From: Halomonas sp. KAO
GTDB lineage: Bacteria; Pseudomonadota; Gammaproteobacteria; Pseudomonadales; Halomonadaceae
DNA length: 42,534 nt
Direction of reading: 5' to 3'
Assembly: GCF_015595025.1 (NCBI RefSeq)
Contig: NZ_JADNRL010000025.1
Coordinates: forward strand, 192,787-235,320
Shown here in pieces: positions 36,058-42,534 of this stretch. Position 1 is the first letter of the stretch. Every line of letters begins with the position of its first letter. The notes beneath the pieces were generated by a model. That model saw only the letters and a list, made by a program, of their open reading frames with translations. It made no database searches and had not been told where the DNA came from. The position numbers and the translations under genes were made by a program.

Positions 36058-36843
36058 TCAGGCATCGCCATCACGGCGTGTACCCGGCACTCGCTGGGCG
36101 CGACGCAGGGCGCGCTGGGCCCGAGTCTCGGCGCGCTCCATCTCGAGCAGTCCCTCTTCGACGAATACCAGGTGCTCGTGGGCGCGGGCCCTGGCGTCTT
36201 CGGCGCGCCCCTCGAGGATGGCGTCGAGCAGGGCGCGGTGCTGGAGCATCAGCTGGGGGCGAGCTTCCGGCCGCTCGAACAGATGGGCGAGGTTGTCGGC
36301 GATGCTGCGCTCCAGCAGATGGAAGATGCCACGTATGGTGTGCAGCAGCAGCACATTGTGGGCGGCCTCGGCGATCGCCAGGTGGAAGGCCGCATCGGCC
36401 TTGGCCTCCTCGACAGGATCGTGCCCCTGGAAGCAGGCTTCGAGCTCCTCGAAACGACGGATCAGCAGCGCCTTGTCGGTGGGGGTCGAACGCAGCGCGG
36501 CGTAGTAGGCCGAGATGCCCTCCATGGCATCGCGAAACTCCAGCAGATCCAGATGAAACTCACCGTGACGTGACAGCATCTCCAGCAAGGGGTCGCTATA
36601 GCCGCTGTTGAGCTCCTTGCTGACGAAGGTGCCGCCCCCCTGGCGGCTGATCAGCAGGCCGCGGGCCGACAGCTTCTGGATCGCCTCGCGCAACGAGGGG
36701 CGTGAGACGCTGAAGCGTTCGGCCAGCTCGCGTTCGGGGGGCAGCTTCTGGCCGGGCTGGAGGCTGCCCTCCAGAATCATCGCTTCGAGGCGTTCGGTGA
36801 TCACGTCGGCCAGACGTGGTTGGCGCAGGGGAGGGTAGGCCAT
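36058..36843 (-). CDS. FadR/GntR-family transcriptional regulator (LldR/PdhR-like)
   Basis: A 261-residue regulator. Residues 10-78 form the winged helix (LPPERELAERFSVSRPSLRE, then GGGTFVSKE). Residues 95-235 form an FCD ligand-binding domain with Asp and His metal ligands in LLEFRDAMEG, FHLAIAEAAHN and RAHEHL. It is divergent from lutABC. Two sites matching the PdhR/LldR operator (ATTGGT-N3-ACCAAT) lie between them. By analogy with LldR and LutR it should repress lactate use and be relieved by L-lactate. The operator near its own start suggests that it also controls itself. Confidence 0.9.
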   Translation of the reverse strand: MAYPPLRQPRLADVITERLEAMILEGSLQPGQKLPPERELAERFSVSRPSLREAIQKLSARGLLISRQGGGTFVSKELNSGYSDPLLEMLSRHGEFHLDLLEFRDAMEGISAYYAALRSTPTDKALLIRRFEELEACFQGHDPVEEAKADAAFHLAIAEAAHNVLLLHTIRGIFHLLERSIADNLAHLFERPEARPQLMLQHRALLDAILEGRAEDARARAHEHLVFVEEGLLEMERAETRAQRALRRAQRVPGTRRDGDA

Positions 36844-36905
36844 GGTGAGGTTCCGGCGGCTGGTGAGGTAGATAAGATAGGGTTGACGGCATCTTACGGC
36901 AAGAT

Positions 36906-36920
36906 ATTGGTAATACCAAT
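36906..36920. promoter_or_regulatory. GntR/FadR-type operator, regulator side
   Basis: ATTGGTAATACCAAT is a perfect odd palindrome that matches the PdhR/LldR consensus ATTGGT-N3-ACCAAT. It lies 63 bases upstream of the regulator start and so suits autorepression. Confidence 0.8.
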
Positions 36921-37065
36921 AATCATCGGTGTGGTTTTTTCGAGAGTGCGAAAGAGTTCTTTCAGTTTCAAAAAGAGTCTCACAATTTCAAAAGGTTGGA
37001 GCCGCCAGGTAGAGAACTAGACTAATGTCTAGGCAGGGAGCAAGGAAAAAAACGGCGGGTCTCGT

Positions 37066-37095
37066 TTGACACTGTCGTATGAGTCTCCTTAATGT
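37066..37095 (+). promoter_or_regulatory. lutABC promoter
   Basis: A perfect -35 TTGACA (37066-37071) and a -10 TAATGT (37090-37095) stand 18 bases apart. Transcription would start near 37102, about 70 bases before lutA and 15 bases before the second operator. Confidence 0.65.
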
Positions 37096-37116
37096 CCGCC
37101 AACTCATCTGGAAAAA

Positions 37117-37131
37117 ATTGGTTTTACCATT
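37117..37131. promoter_or_regulatory. GntR/FadR-type operator, lut side
   Basis: ATTGGTTTTACCATT differs from ATTGGT-N3-ACCAAT at one position. It lies just downstream of the predicted lut start point, where a bound repressor would block the polymerase. Confidence 0.7.
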
Positions 37132-37173
37132 TTACCAAAACACCTGGCTCGCCAGCCGATAAAGGAATCGCCG

Positions 37174-37929
37174 ATGACTGCCGTCAAGCTCTATCCGCCG
37201 AGGCCGGACAAGGTCTATCTTTTCGGCACCTGCCTGATCGACCTTCTCTATCCAGAGGCCGGGATGGATGCCATCCGGCTGCTGGAGCGTGAGGGAATCG
37301 AGGTGCTGTTTCCCCAGGACCAGACCTGCTGTGGCCAGCCGGCCTATACCTCCGGTTATCATCATGAGGCCCGTGCCGTGGCGGCGGCGCAACTCGATCT
37401 CTTCCCCGGCCCCTGGCCGATCATCGTGCCCTCGGGCTCCTGCGGCGGCATGATGCGCAAGCACTACCCCCAGCTCTTCGCCGGTACCGATCTCGAGGAG
37501 CAGGCCTGCGAGGTGGCCGGGCGCATCTTTGAACTGACCGAGTTCCTGGTCCACGTCTGCCATCTCGACCTCGAGGATCGCGGCGAGCCCGAGAAGGTCG
37601 CCATGCATACCTCCTGCAGCGCCCGCCGTGAAATGGGGCTGGCCGACACCGGTCCCGCCCTGCTGGCAGCGCTGGGGCGGGTGGAGCTGGTCGAGCAGGC
37701 GCGGGCCAGCGAGTGCTGTGGTTTCGGTGGCACCTTTGCCGTGCGTCACCCCGAGGTCTCGGCCGCCATGGTGGAAGACAAGGCCCGGGCCATCGAGGCG
37801 ACCGGGGCGCGCCGCTTCATCACCTCTGACTGCGGCTGCATGATGAACATCGGGGGTCGCTTCGAGCAGCAGGGCAAGGCGGTCAAGGGCGAGCATATCG
37901 CCAGTTACCTGTGGCGGAGGACCTCATGA
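37174..37929 (+). CDS. lutA: L-lactate utilisation protein LutA (YkgE)
   Basis: A 251-residue cytoplasmic Fe-S protein with two CCG (cysteine-rich) domains, QTCCGQPAYTSGYHHEA near residue 52 and SECCGFGGTFAVRHPEVSA near residue 181. It forms the LutABC complex that oxidises L-lactate to pyruvate, as shown in Bacillus subtilis and related systems. It is the first gene of lutABC and overlaps lutB by ATGA. The leader carries a promoter and an operator for the divergent GntR-type regulator. No lactate permease gene is seen in the window. Confidence 0.93.
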   Translation: MTAVKLYPPRPDKVYLFGTCLIDLLYPEAGMDAIRLLEREGIEVLFPQDQTCCGQPAYTSGYHHEARAVAAAQLDLFPGPWPIIVPSGSCGGMMRKHYPQLFAGTDLEEQACEVAGRIFELTEFLVHVCHLDLEDRGEPEKVAMHTSCSARREMGLADTGPALLAALGRVELVEQARASECCGFGGTFAVRHPEVSAAMVEDKARAIEATGARRFITSDCGCMMNIGGRFEQQGKAVKGEHIASYLWRRTS

Positions 37930-39377
37930 GCGAACAGACGGCCGGCGTTCAAACCTATACTCCCCGTGAATTCCATCGCCAGGCTCACGATGCCCTGGGA
38001 AATCCCCAGATACGCGCCAACTTCCGCAAGGCGATGGATGGCCTGATGGCCAAGCGTCTCGACAGCTTCGATGACTGGGACCTGGATGCCCTGCGTGAGC
38101 TGGGCGCCAACATTCGCCTGCGGGCGCTTGCCAGGCTGCCTGACCTGCTGGAGAAGCTGGAGGCCAACTGCGAGGCCAATGGCATCAAGGTGCACTGGGC
38201 CGAAGACGGGGAGCAAGCCTGCCGAATCATCCGTGGCATCTGCGAGAACCATGGCGCGACCTCGGTGATCAAGGGCAAGTCGATGGTCTCCGAGGAGATG
38301 CATCTCAACGCGCATCTGGAAGAGGCCGGGATCGAGGCGCTGGAGTCGGATCTCGGTGAGTACCTGGTGCAGCTCAACCAGCAGACCCCTTCCCATATCA
38401 TCATGCCGGCGATCCATCTCAATACCGATGAGATCTCCGAGATCATGCACGACAAGACCGGAACCGAGCGTACCCGGGACGTCGATGCCATGACGGCGGC
38501 GGCCAGGCAGCAGCTGCGCGAACGCTTCATGGCCGCCGGTGTAGGGGTCTCCGGAGTCAATTTCGCGGTCGCCGAGACCGGCACCCTGTGCCTGGTGGAA
38601 AACGAAGGCAATGGTCGGATGACGACCACGGTGCCTCCGGTGCATGTGGCGGTGACGGGTATCGAGAAGGTGGTCGAGCATCTGCGCGATGTGCCGCCTC
38701 TCTACTCGCTGCTCACCCGCTCGGCCACCGGTCAGCATGTCACCACCTACTTCAACATGATCAGCTCGCCCCGCAAGGAGGGGGAGCATGATGGTCCGAA
38801 GGAGGTGCATCTGGTGCTGGTGGACAGCGGTCGCTCCAGCATTTACCAGGACAATGAGCTGCTCGATACCCTGCGCTGCATTCGCTGCGGCGCCTGCATG
38901 AATCACTGCCCCGTCTATACGCGTGTGGGAGGGCATGCCTACGGCACGACGTACCCCGGTCCCATCGGCAGCATTCTTTCACCCCATCTGATGGGGCTGG
39001 AGGAGACCCGGGATCTGCCCACGGCGTCGAGTCTGTGCGGCGCCTGTGGCGAGGTCTGTCCGGTGAAGATCCCGATCCCCGACCTGCTGGTGCGGCTGCG
39101 CCGAGAATCGGTCGGCGAGGGGCGCGGCAATGTGGCCGGTGCCGGGATCAAGCGAACCCGCAAGGAAGTGGCCGCCTGGAAGGGGTTCCAGTGGTTGGCG
39201 ACACACCCTGCGGCCTGGCGCGCCGGCACCTCGGTGGCCGGCAGGCTGCGGGCGCTGACGCCTGCCAGGCTGGGTGCCTGGACGCAGCATCGCAGCGCAC
39301 CAAGGCCGGCGACCACTACCCTGCATGCGCTGGTCAAGCAGCATCAGGCAGCCAAGACCGACAAGGAGGAGCGCTGA
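37926..39377 (+). CDS. lutB: L-lactate utilisation iron-sulfur protein LutB (YkgF)
   Basis: A 483-residue protein. The N-terminal two-thirds is a LUD domain (GVSGVNFAVAETGTL and NEGNGRMTT are characteristic). Two 4Fe-4S clusters follow, CIRCGACMNHCPVYTRVGG near residue 318 and LCGACGEVCPVKIPIPDLL near residue 371. A C-terminal tail ends the protein. It is the electron-transfer core of the LutABC complex. The start at 37926 overlaps lutA (ATGA); an ATG at 37911 lies inside lutA and is unlikely. It overlaps lutC by one base (TGATG). Confidence 0.93.
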   Translation: MSEQTAGVQTYTPREFHRQAHDALGNPQIRANFRKAMDGLMAKRLDSFDDWDLDALRELGANIRLRALARLPDLLEKLEANCEANGIKVHWAEDGEQACRIIRGICENHGATSVIKGKSMVSEEMHLNAHLEEAGIEALESDLGEYLVQLNQQTPSHIIMPAIHLNTDEISEIMHDKTGTERTRDVDAMTAAARQQLRERFMAAGVGVSGVNFAVAETGTLCLVENEGNGRMTTTVPPVHVAVTGIEKVVEHLRDVPPLYSLLTRSATGQHVTTYFNMISSPRKEGEHDGPKEVHLVLVDSGRSSIYQDNELLDTLRCIRCGACMNHCPVYTRVGGHAYGTTYPGPIGSILSPHLMGLEETRDLPTASSLCGACGEVCPVKIPIPDLLVRLRRESVGEGRGNVAGAGIKRTRKEVAAWKGFQWLATHPAAWRAGTSVAGRLRALTPARLGAWTQHRSAPRPATTTLHALVKQHQAAKTDKEER

Positions 39378-40063
39378 TGAGTGCTCGGGATGCGATTCTC
39401 AAGCGGCTGCGGGAGCGTGCGGATGGGGCGTTGAGTGCCCCCGATAGCGACTTTGCCGTGGTGACCGGCCGCGGCTGGAGCCGGGAGGAGCGGCTGGTGC
39501 GCTTCGAGCGCTGGATTGGCTCGGTGCACGGCGAGGTGGTCCATGCCGCCGAGGAGGACTGGACCGATGTGCTGGCGAAGGTGCTTGTCGACAAGGGGGT
39601 GCGCCGCCTGGCCCTGGGCAAACAGCATCCGGTCGCCGTCGAGGCGCGCCGGGCCCTGGTCAATGCGGAGGTGGAGCTGGTCGACGTCGATCGCGATATC
39701 GAACAGTGGCAGCGTGAGCAGTTCGATGATGTCGATGCCGGCCTGACCTCGACCCGTGGCGCCATCGCCGAGACGGGCAGCCTGTGGCTATGGCCCACGC
39801 CGGATGAACCGCGACTGATCAGCCTGGTGCCACCGCTGCATATCGCGGTGCTGGACGGGAGGACGCTGGAGGACACCTTCTTCGACGTGATCGAGAAGCA
39901 TGGCTGGGCAAGCGGCATGCCGACCAATGCGCTGCTGATCTCCGGCCCCAGCAAGACCGCCGATATCGAGCAGACCCTGGCCTATGGTGTTCACGGCCCC
40001 CGTGAACTGGTGGTCATCGTGCGCCATGCCGACGATGTGATCGGGAGTTCTGCCCGGCAGTGA
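39377..40063 (+). CDS. lutC: L-lactate utilisation protein LutC (YkgG)
   Basis: A 228-residue LUD-domain protein, third member of the LutABC complex. STRGAIAETGSLWLWP and LISLVPPLHIAVL match the family, as does SGPSKTADIEQTLAYGVHGP near the end, a segment also seen in LutC crystal structures. AAGGAGGAG lies upstream of the ATG at 39377. The frame is open to 39035 but only within lutB. The end of lutC marks the end of the operon; the next gene is 131 bases away. Confidence 0.93.
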   Translation: MSARDAILKRLRERADGALSAPDSDFAVVTGRGWSREERLVRFERWIGSVHGEVVHAAEEDWTDVLAKVLVDKGVRRLALGKQHPVAVEARRALVNAEVELVDVDRDIEQWQREQFDDVDAGLTSTRGAIAETGSLWLWPTPDEPRLISLVPPLHIAVLDGRTLEDTFFDVIEKHGWASGMPTNALLISGPSKTADIEQTLAYGVHGPRELVVIVRHADDVIGSSARQ

Positions 40064-40194
40064 GGGCCAGGGTATGCATTGCGACGGCCCGGTGTCTGGG
40101 AGACGCCTGAAATGCCATGAGATGCAGGGGTACCATTGGGGTATAGTTGGCGTATCGCGAGGGGCCCTTCCCTCGATACACAAGGAGCATGTGC

Positions 40195-41964
40195 GTGCAG
40201 GATAGGATATCGAACGCCGGGAAGGTGGCGGGGCCTGATCGTCAGGGGCTTGGTCTTCACGGAAAGGTGGTTGCCGTGGTAGCGGGCCTTGCCCTGCTGG
40301 CGGGGTGCAGTGAGCGGCAGCCCGAAGAGGCTCGCTTCATGTCGGCCCCGGAGGCGACGGTCGGCGATGCGCTAAGCGGAGAGCTGACGACAGCCAGCTC
40401 CATCAATCTCAACGATGGGGCTCGCTACTCCCCGCACTGGATCTGCCCAGGCGAGGCGACTGATGGGGTGACATCCTATGTGCTGGATGCTGCCTTCCCC
40501 GGGGTGCTGACGGCGTTCGACAAGAGTGGGAGCCTGCGTGGAGTCGCCGAGGGGGAGTCGCCGTCGTTGCTGGTAGGTGCGGATCATGAGGCGTGCACGC
40601 TGGTCGTGGTGAATGGCGGCGATGCGACCTCCTTTGGCCCCTATCGTCTCGTGGCACAGGCTCACGCTTCGGCTGAGCAGCTGATCCTCGATACGCCGTT
40701 GACCGGGTCGCTCGGTGAGGATGGCAAGGCGAGTCACGTCATAACACTCGAACAGGCGGGTCGTCTCGACCTCGCGCTGTCGAGTGGCGGCGCTCTTGCA
40801 CTGTCTCTGCATGGTGAAGGGCGCGAAGAGCGTGTTCAGGTCTGTGCCGACGAAGAGCAGCGCCTGGAGGCATACCTGGAGCCGGGAGACTATCGGGTCG
40901 AGGTCGCCGCTGCAGCCACCGACAATGCGCTGACTGCGACGAGTGGATGTGGAGGTGACACCCTGGTGCTGGGTAACGCCTACCGGCTGCTGGCCAGCGC
41001 CGACGATCTGTCCACCGGGATGCGCAATGAGGGGCCGCTGCGGGGAGGCGACAGCATTACCGGGGTCCTCGAAAGCGGGGCGCGTAACCGCTACCGCCTG
41101 GATATCGACGAACCTTCCGAGATTTCCATCGAGTTGAGCTCGGCACAGTTCGATGCGCTGCTGAGCCTGGATGGCGAGGGGCAGAGCCTCAGCAATGATG
41201 ATGGTGGCGGAGGCATCAATGGCACGGATGCACTGCTGGAAACCGTGCTGTTGCCGGGGCGCTATGAGGTCCAGGTGTCGGGCTATGGTGCCGCAGGGGG
41301 TGACTACACTCTCGAGATGCAGCGCTCTGCCTTCGAGGGTGAGCTTCGCAACGATGGGGAAATCCTGCTGGAAGAGAGCCTGGTTGGCATTCTGGATGGC
41401 AGCGGCCCCAACAGTTATCGCCTGACACTGGAGGAGGCGGCGGGAGTCAGGGTGATGCTGGGCTCATCGAGCTTCGATGCCGTGCTTCGCCTGCATGGCA
41501 ATGGTATCGATATCAGCGATGATGATAGTGGCGGAAACCTCGATGCGCTGCTGTCGGCAGTGCTCGAGCCGGGCAGCTATACCCTGGAAGCCCAGAGCTA
41601 TTCGGGGGCTGGGGCCTACAGACTGGAAGTGGCCGGTGAGGCCATCGAGGGTGAACTACGCAATGGCGGCGAGGTTAGGGTCGGCGACGCTGTGGTCGGT
41701 AGCCTGAGTCCCGGGGGCGTGCTTGATTACGAGCTGGTGCTGGAAGAGGACGCCACGATTGTGCTCGAAGCGACCTCGCCGACAGTCGATACGATACTGA
41801 GCCTGAGTGGAAATGGGGTCGAGATAGAGAACGACGATGCCGATGGGCTTGGCCTCGGGTCGCGCCTTACCCAGTTCCTGGAAGCCGGTCGCTATGGCCT
41901 AGGTGTCAGGGCCTGGGACGTGGGTGGCGGCTCCGGCACCATCAGGCTTGAGGTCAGGCGCTGA
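40195..41964 (+). CDS. Lipoprotein with repeated PPC-like beta domains
   Basis: A 589-residue exported lipoprotein. With a GTG start at 40195 (AAGGAG seven bases upstream) the signal ends in LALLAGC, so Cys38 would be lipidated; an ATG at 40189 sits too close to that ribosome site. Three clear repeats of about 100 residues fill the C-terminal half (near 41020-41340, 41341-41649 and 41650-41961). Each opens LRN(E/D/G)G and carries a core such as FDALLSLDGEG, then an Asp-rich turn (SNDDGG, DISDDDSGG) and LEPG(S/R)Y. This resembles the bacterial pre-peptidase C-terminal (PPC) domain, possibly Ca-binding. Two weaker repeats may precede them. No enzyme domain is seen; function unknown. Confidence 0.8.
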   Translation: MQDRISNAGKVAGPDRQGLGLHGKVVAVVAGLALLAGCSERQPEEARFMSAPEATVGDALSGELTTASSINLNDGARYSPHWICPGEATDGVTSYVLDAAFPGVLTAFDKSGSLRGVAEGESPSLLVGADHEACTLVVVNGGDATSFGPYRLVAQAHASAEQLILDTPLTGSLGEDGKASHVITLEQAGRLDLALSSGGALALSLHGEGREERVQVCADEEQRLEAYLEPGDYRVEVAAAATDNALTATSGCGGDTLVLGNAYRLLASADDLSTGMRNEGPLRGGDSITGVLESGARNRYRLDIDEPSEISIELSSAQFDALLSLDGEGQSLSNDDGGGGINGTDALLETVLLPGRYEVQVSGYGAAGGDYTLEMQRSAFEGELRNDGEILLEESLVGILDGSGPNSYRLTLEEAAGVRVMLGSSSFDAVLRLHGNGIDISDDDSGGNLDALLSAVLEPGSYTLEAQSYSGAGAYRLEVAGEAIEGELRNGGEVRVGDAVVGSLSPGGVLDYELVLEEDATIVLEATSPTVDTILSLSGNGVEIENDDADGLGLGSRLTQFLEAGRYGLGVRAWDVGGGSGTIRLEVRR

Positions 41965-42147
41965 GAGGGTGGCTTCGACCATTTATCAGGTCCCTGAGAC
42001 TTTTTTACAGGAAGGCCTTGCGGGCCCGCGGGGAAAGCCGTAAAGTACGCATCCGCTGCCGGCGACGGGCAAACGTTGCAGGCGGTAGAAGTGGCAGAAG
42101 TGGCTGTTCTGCAATGGTTTTTTTCGCAAGGCGTCGAAAATCACCGG

Positions 42148-42175
42148 TTGACAGTCGCAGCAGATTCGCTAGAAT
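42148..42175 (+). promoter_or_regulatory. rRNA operon promoter P1
   Basis: A perfect -35 TTGACA (42148-42153) and TAGAAT (42170-42175) are 16 bases apart, the short spacer typical of growth-rate-controlled rrn promoters. An A/T-rich stretch upstream may be an UP element. Confidence 0.85.
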
Positions 42176-42296
42176 GTGCGCCACTCGTGACGGCGGCTTC
42201 AAGGCCTCCGCGGCGATCCTCTCGAAACGACCCTTCAAGGGTTGAATGTCGAAAGGTGTCGGTCACTCGCAAGGTTCCTCGGAATGCTTCGCCGGG

Positions 42297-42324
42297 TTGA
42301 CAACGACAGCCAGTCACGTAGAAT
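42297..42324 (+). promoter_or_regulatory. rRNA operon promoter P2
   Basis: TTGACA (42297-42302) and TAGAAT (42319-42324), again with a 16-base spacer, lie 149 bases after P1. Both hexamers and the spacing are the same as in P1. Confidence 0.85.
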
Positions 42325-42430
42325 ACGCCTTCCTCGCAGGGCGCTGGCGAGACCGCCGCTTCTTCGGTAATTAACGAAAGCGACGGCACGACAGCAAGCG
42401 AGATGCTCCGCTCTCAACGAGACGTGAGCC

Positions 42431-42443
42431 GCTCTTTAACAAT
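42431..42443 (+). promoter_or_regulatory. rRNA leader boxA antitermination site
   Basis: GCTCTTTAACAAT matches the E. coli rrn boxA (TGCTCTTTAACAA). The sequence after it (GTGGGCGCTTGTCG) also resembles the E. coli pre-16S leader. It identifies the coming gene as 16S rRNA. Confidence 0.9.
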
Positions 42444-42534
42444 CGATCAGGTAATTCATGTGGGCGCTTGTCGATGGCTCGGTGATCATGTCACAGAACC
42501 ATCAAGGCAAGCGACTCGTCATAGATCGCAAGAT

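Larger units (their letters stand above)
36844..37173. other. Divergent control region between the GntR regulator and lutABC
   Basis: These 330 bases hold no gene. They are more AT-rich than the surroundings and contain two operators and a good lut promoter (listed separately). Confidence 0.7.
41965..42534 (+). other. Spacer and rRNA operon promoter and leader region, no coding gene
   Basis: After the lipoprotein a weak hairpin (TCAGG/CCTGA, 41986-41997) followed by TTTTTT at 42001-42006 may end its transcript. The remaining 500 bases hold two strong promoters, a boxA and the start of the transcribed 16S leader. The 16S rRNA gene itself lies past the window end. Confidence 0.75.

Noticed and set aside
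37020..37292. A 66-codon frame (37092-37292) across the lut leader and start of lutA
   Set aside because: It runs out of frame with lutA over the lut operator and has no ribosome site.
42018..42417. Several 60-80 codon frames on both strands near the window end
   Set aside because: They overlap the rRNA promoters and leader and have arginine/serine-rich random composition.

Overview
The window looks like a chromosomal segment of a halophilic gammaproteobacterium, most likely a member of the Halomonadaceae (Halomonas or a close relative). This is judged from the high GC content, the tkt / epd-pgk-fba / metK / ahcY neighbourhood, a TAXI-type TRAP transporter, several carboxylate and sodium-linked transporters, and E. 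coli-like rRNA promoters and boxA. No tRNA, insertion sequence, phage gene or CRISPR array was seen. Almost every base belongs to well-formed genes; the many antisense open frames are high-GC shadows.

Layout. (1) 1-2.3 kb: the probable tail of an unknown gene, an amino acid deaminase (DSD1-like), and a convergent D-2-hydroxyacid dehydrogenase. (2) 2.4-9.7 kb, all on the minus strand: transketolase, a carboxymuconolactone-decarboxylase-like protein, LrgA/LrgB, then Epd-Pgk-Fba closed by a strong terminator. This is a central-carbon block with an overflow-type carboxylate exporter inside it. (3) 9.9-14.5 kb: MetK, LigB and AhcY; MetF follows 12 kb later, so three methyl-cycle enzymes sit in the window. 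(4) 14.5-16.6 kb: an AraC-type regulator divergent from a YfeH-like SBF transporter, then a decayed fragment of an AEC permease. (5) 16.9-25.3 kb: an eight-gene complex I-like operon. (6) 25.3-31.1 kb: an intact AEC permease, MetF, a fused TRAP permease, its TAXI binding protein, and YheV. (7) 31.1-36.0 kb: PrlC, an NSS-family sodium symporter, a gamma carbonic anhydrase-like protein, and a YdjM-like membrane protein. (8) 36.0-40.1 kb: a FadR/GntR regulator divergent from lutABC (L-lactate oxidation), with two matching operators. (9) 40.2-42.5 kb: a repeat-containing lipoprotein, then the tandem promoters and leader of an rRNA operon whose 16S gene starts beyond the window.

The best candidate for an undescribed system is the operon at 16899-25283. 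Its order is NuoA - fused NuoB/NuoD-like protein - NuoH - NuoJ - NuoK - NuoL - NuoM - NuoN. The whole membrane arm of complex I is present, with most proton-path lysines and acids kept. There is no NuoC, E, F, G or I, and the peripheral arm is one 441-residue protein that has lost the Fe-S cysteines of NuoB and the quinone-site histidines of NuoD. NuoH has lost the acidic quinone-channel loop in parallel. The sequence therefore argues for a complex I-derived ion-translocating machine that no longer carries electrons through NuoB/NuoD. The operon is bracketed by direct repeats of AEC permease sequence, which suggests how it could have arrived or could be lost.
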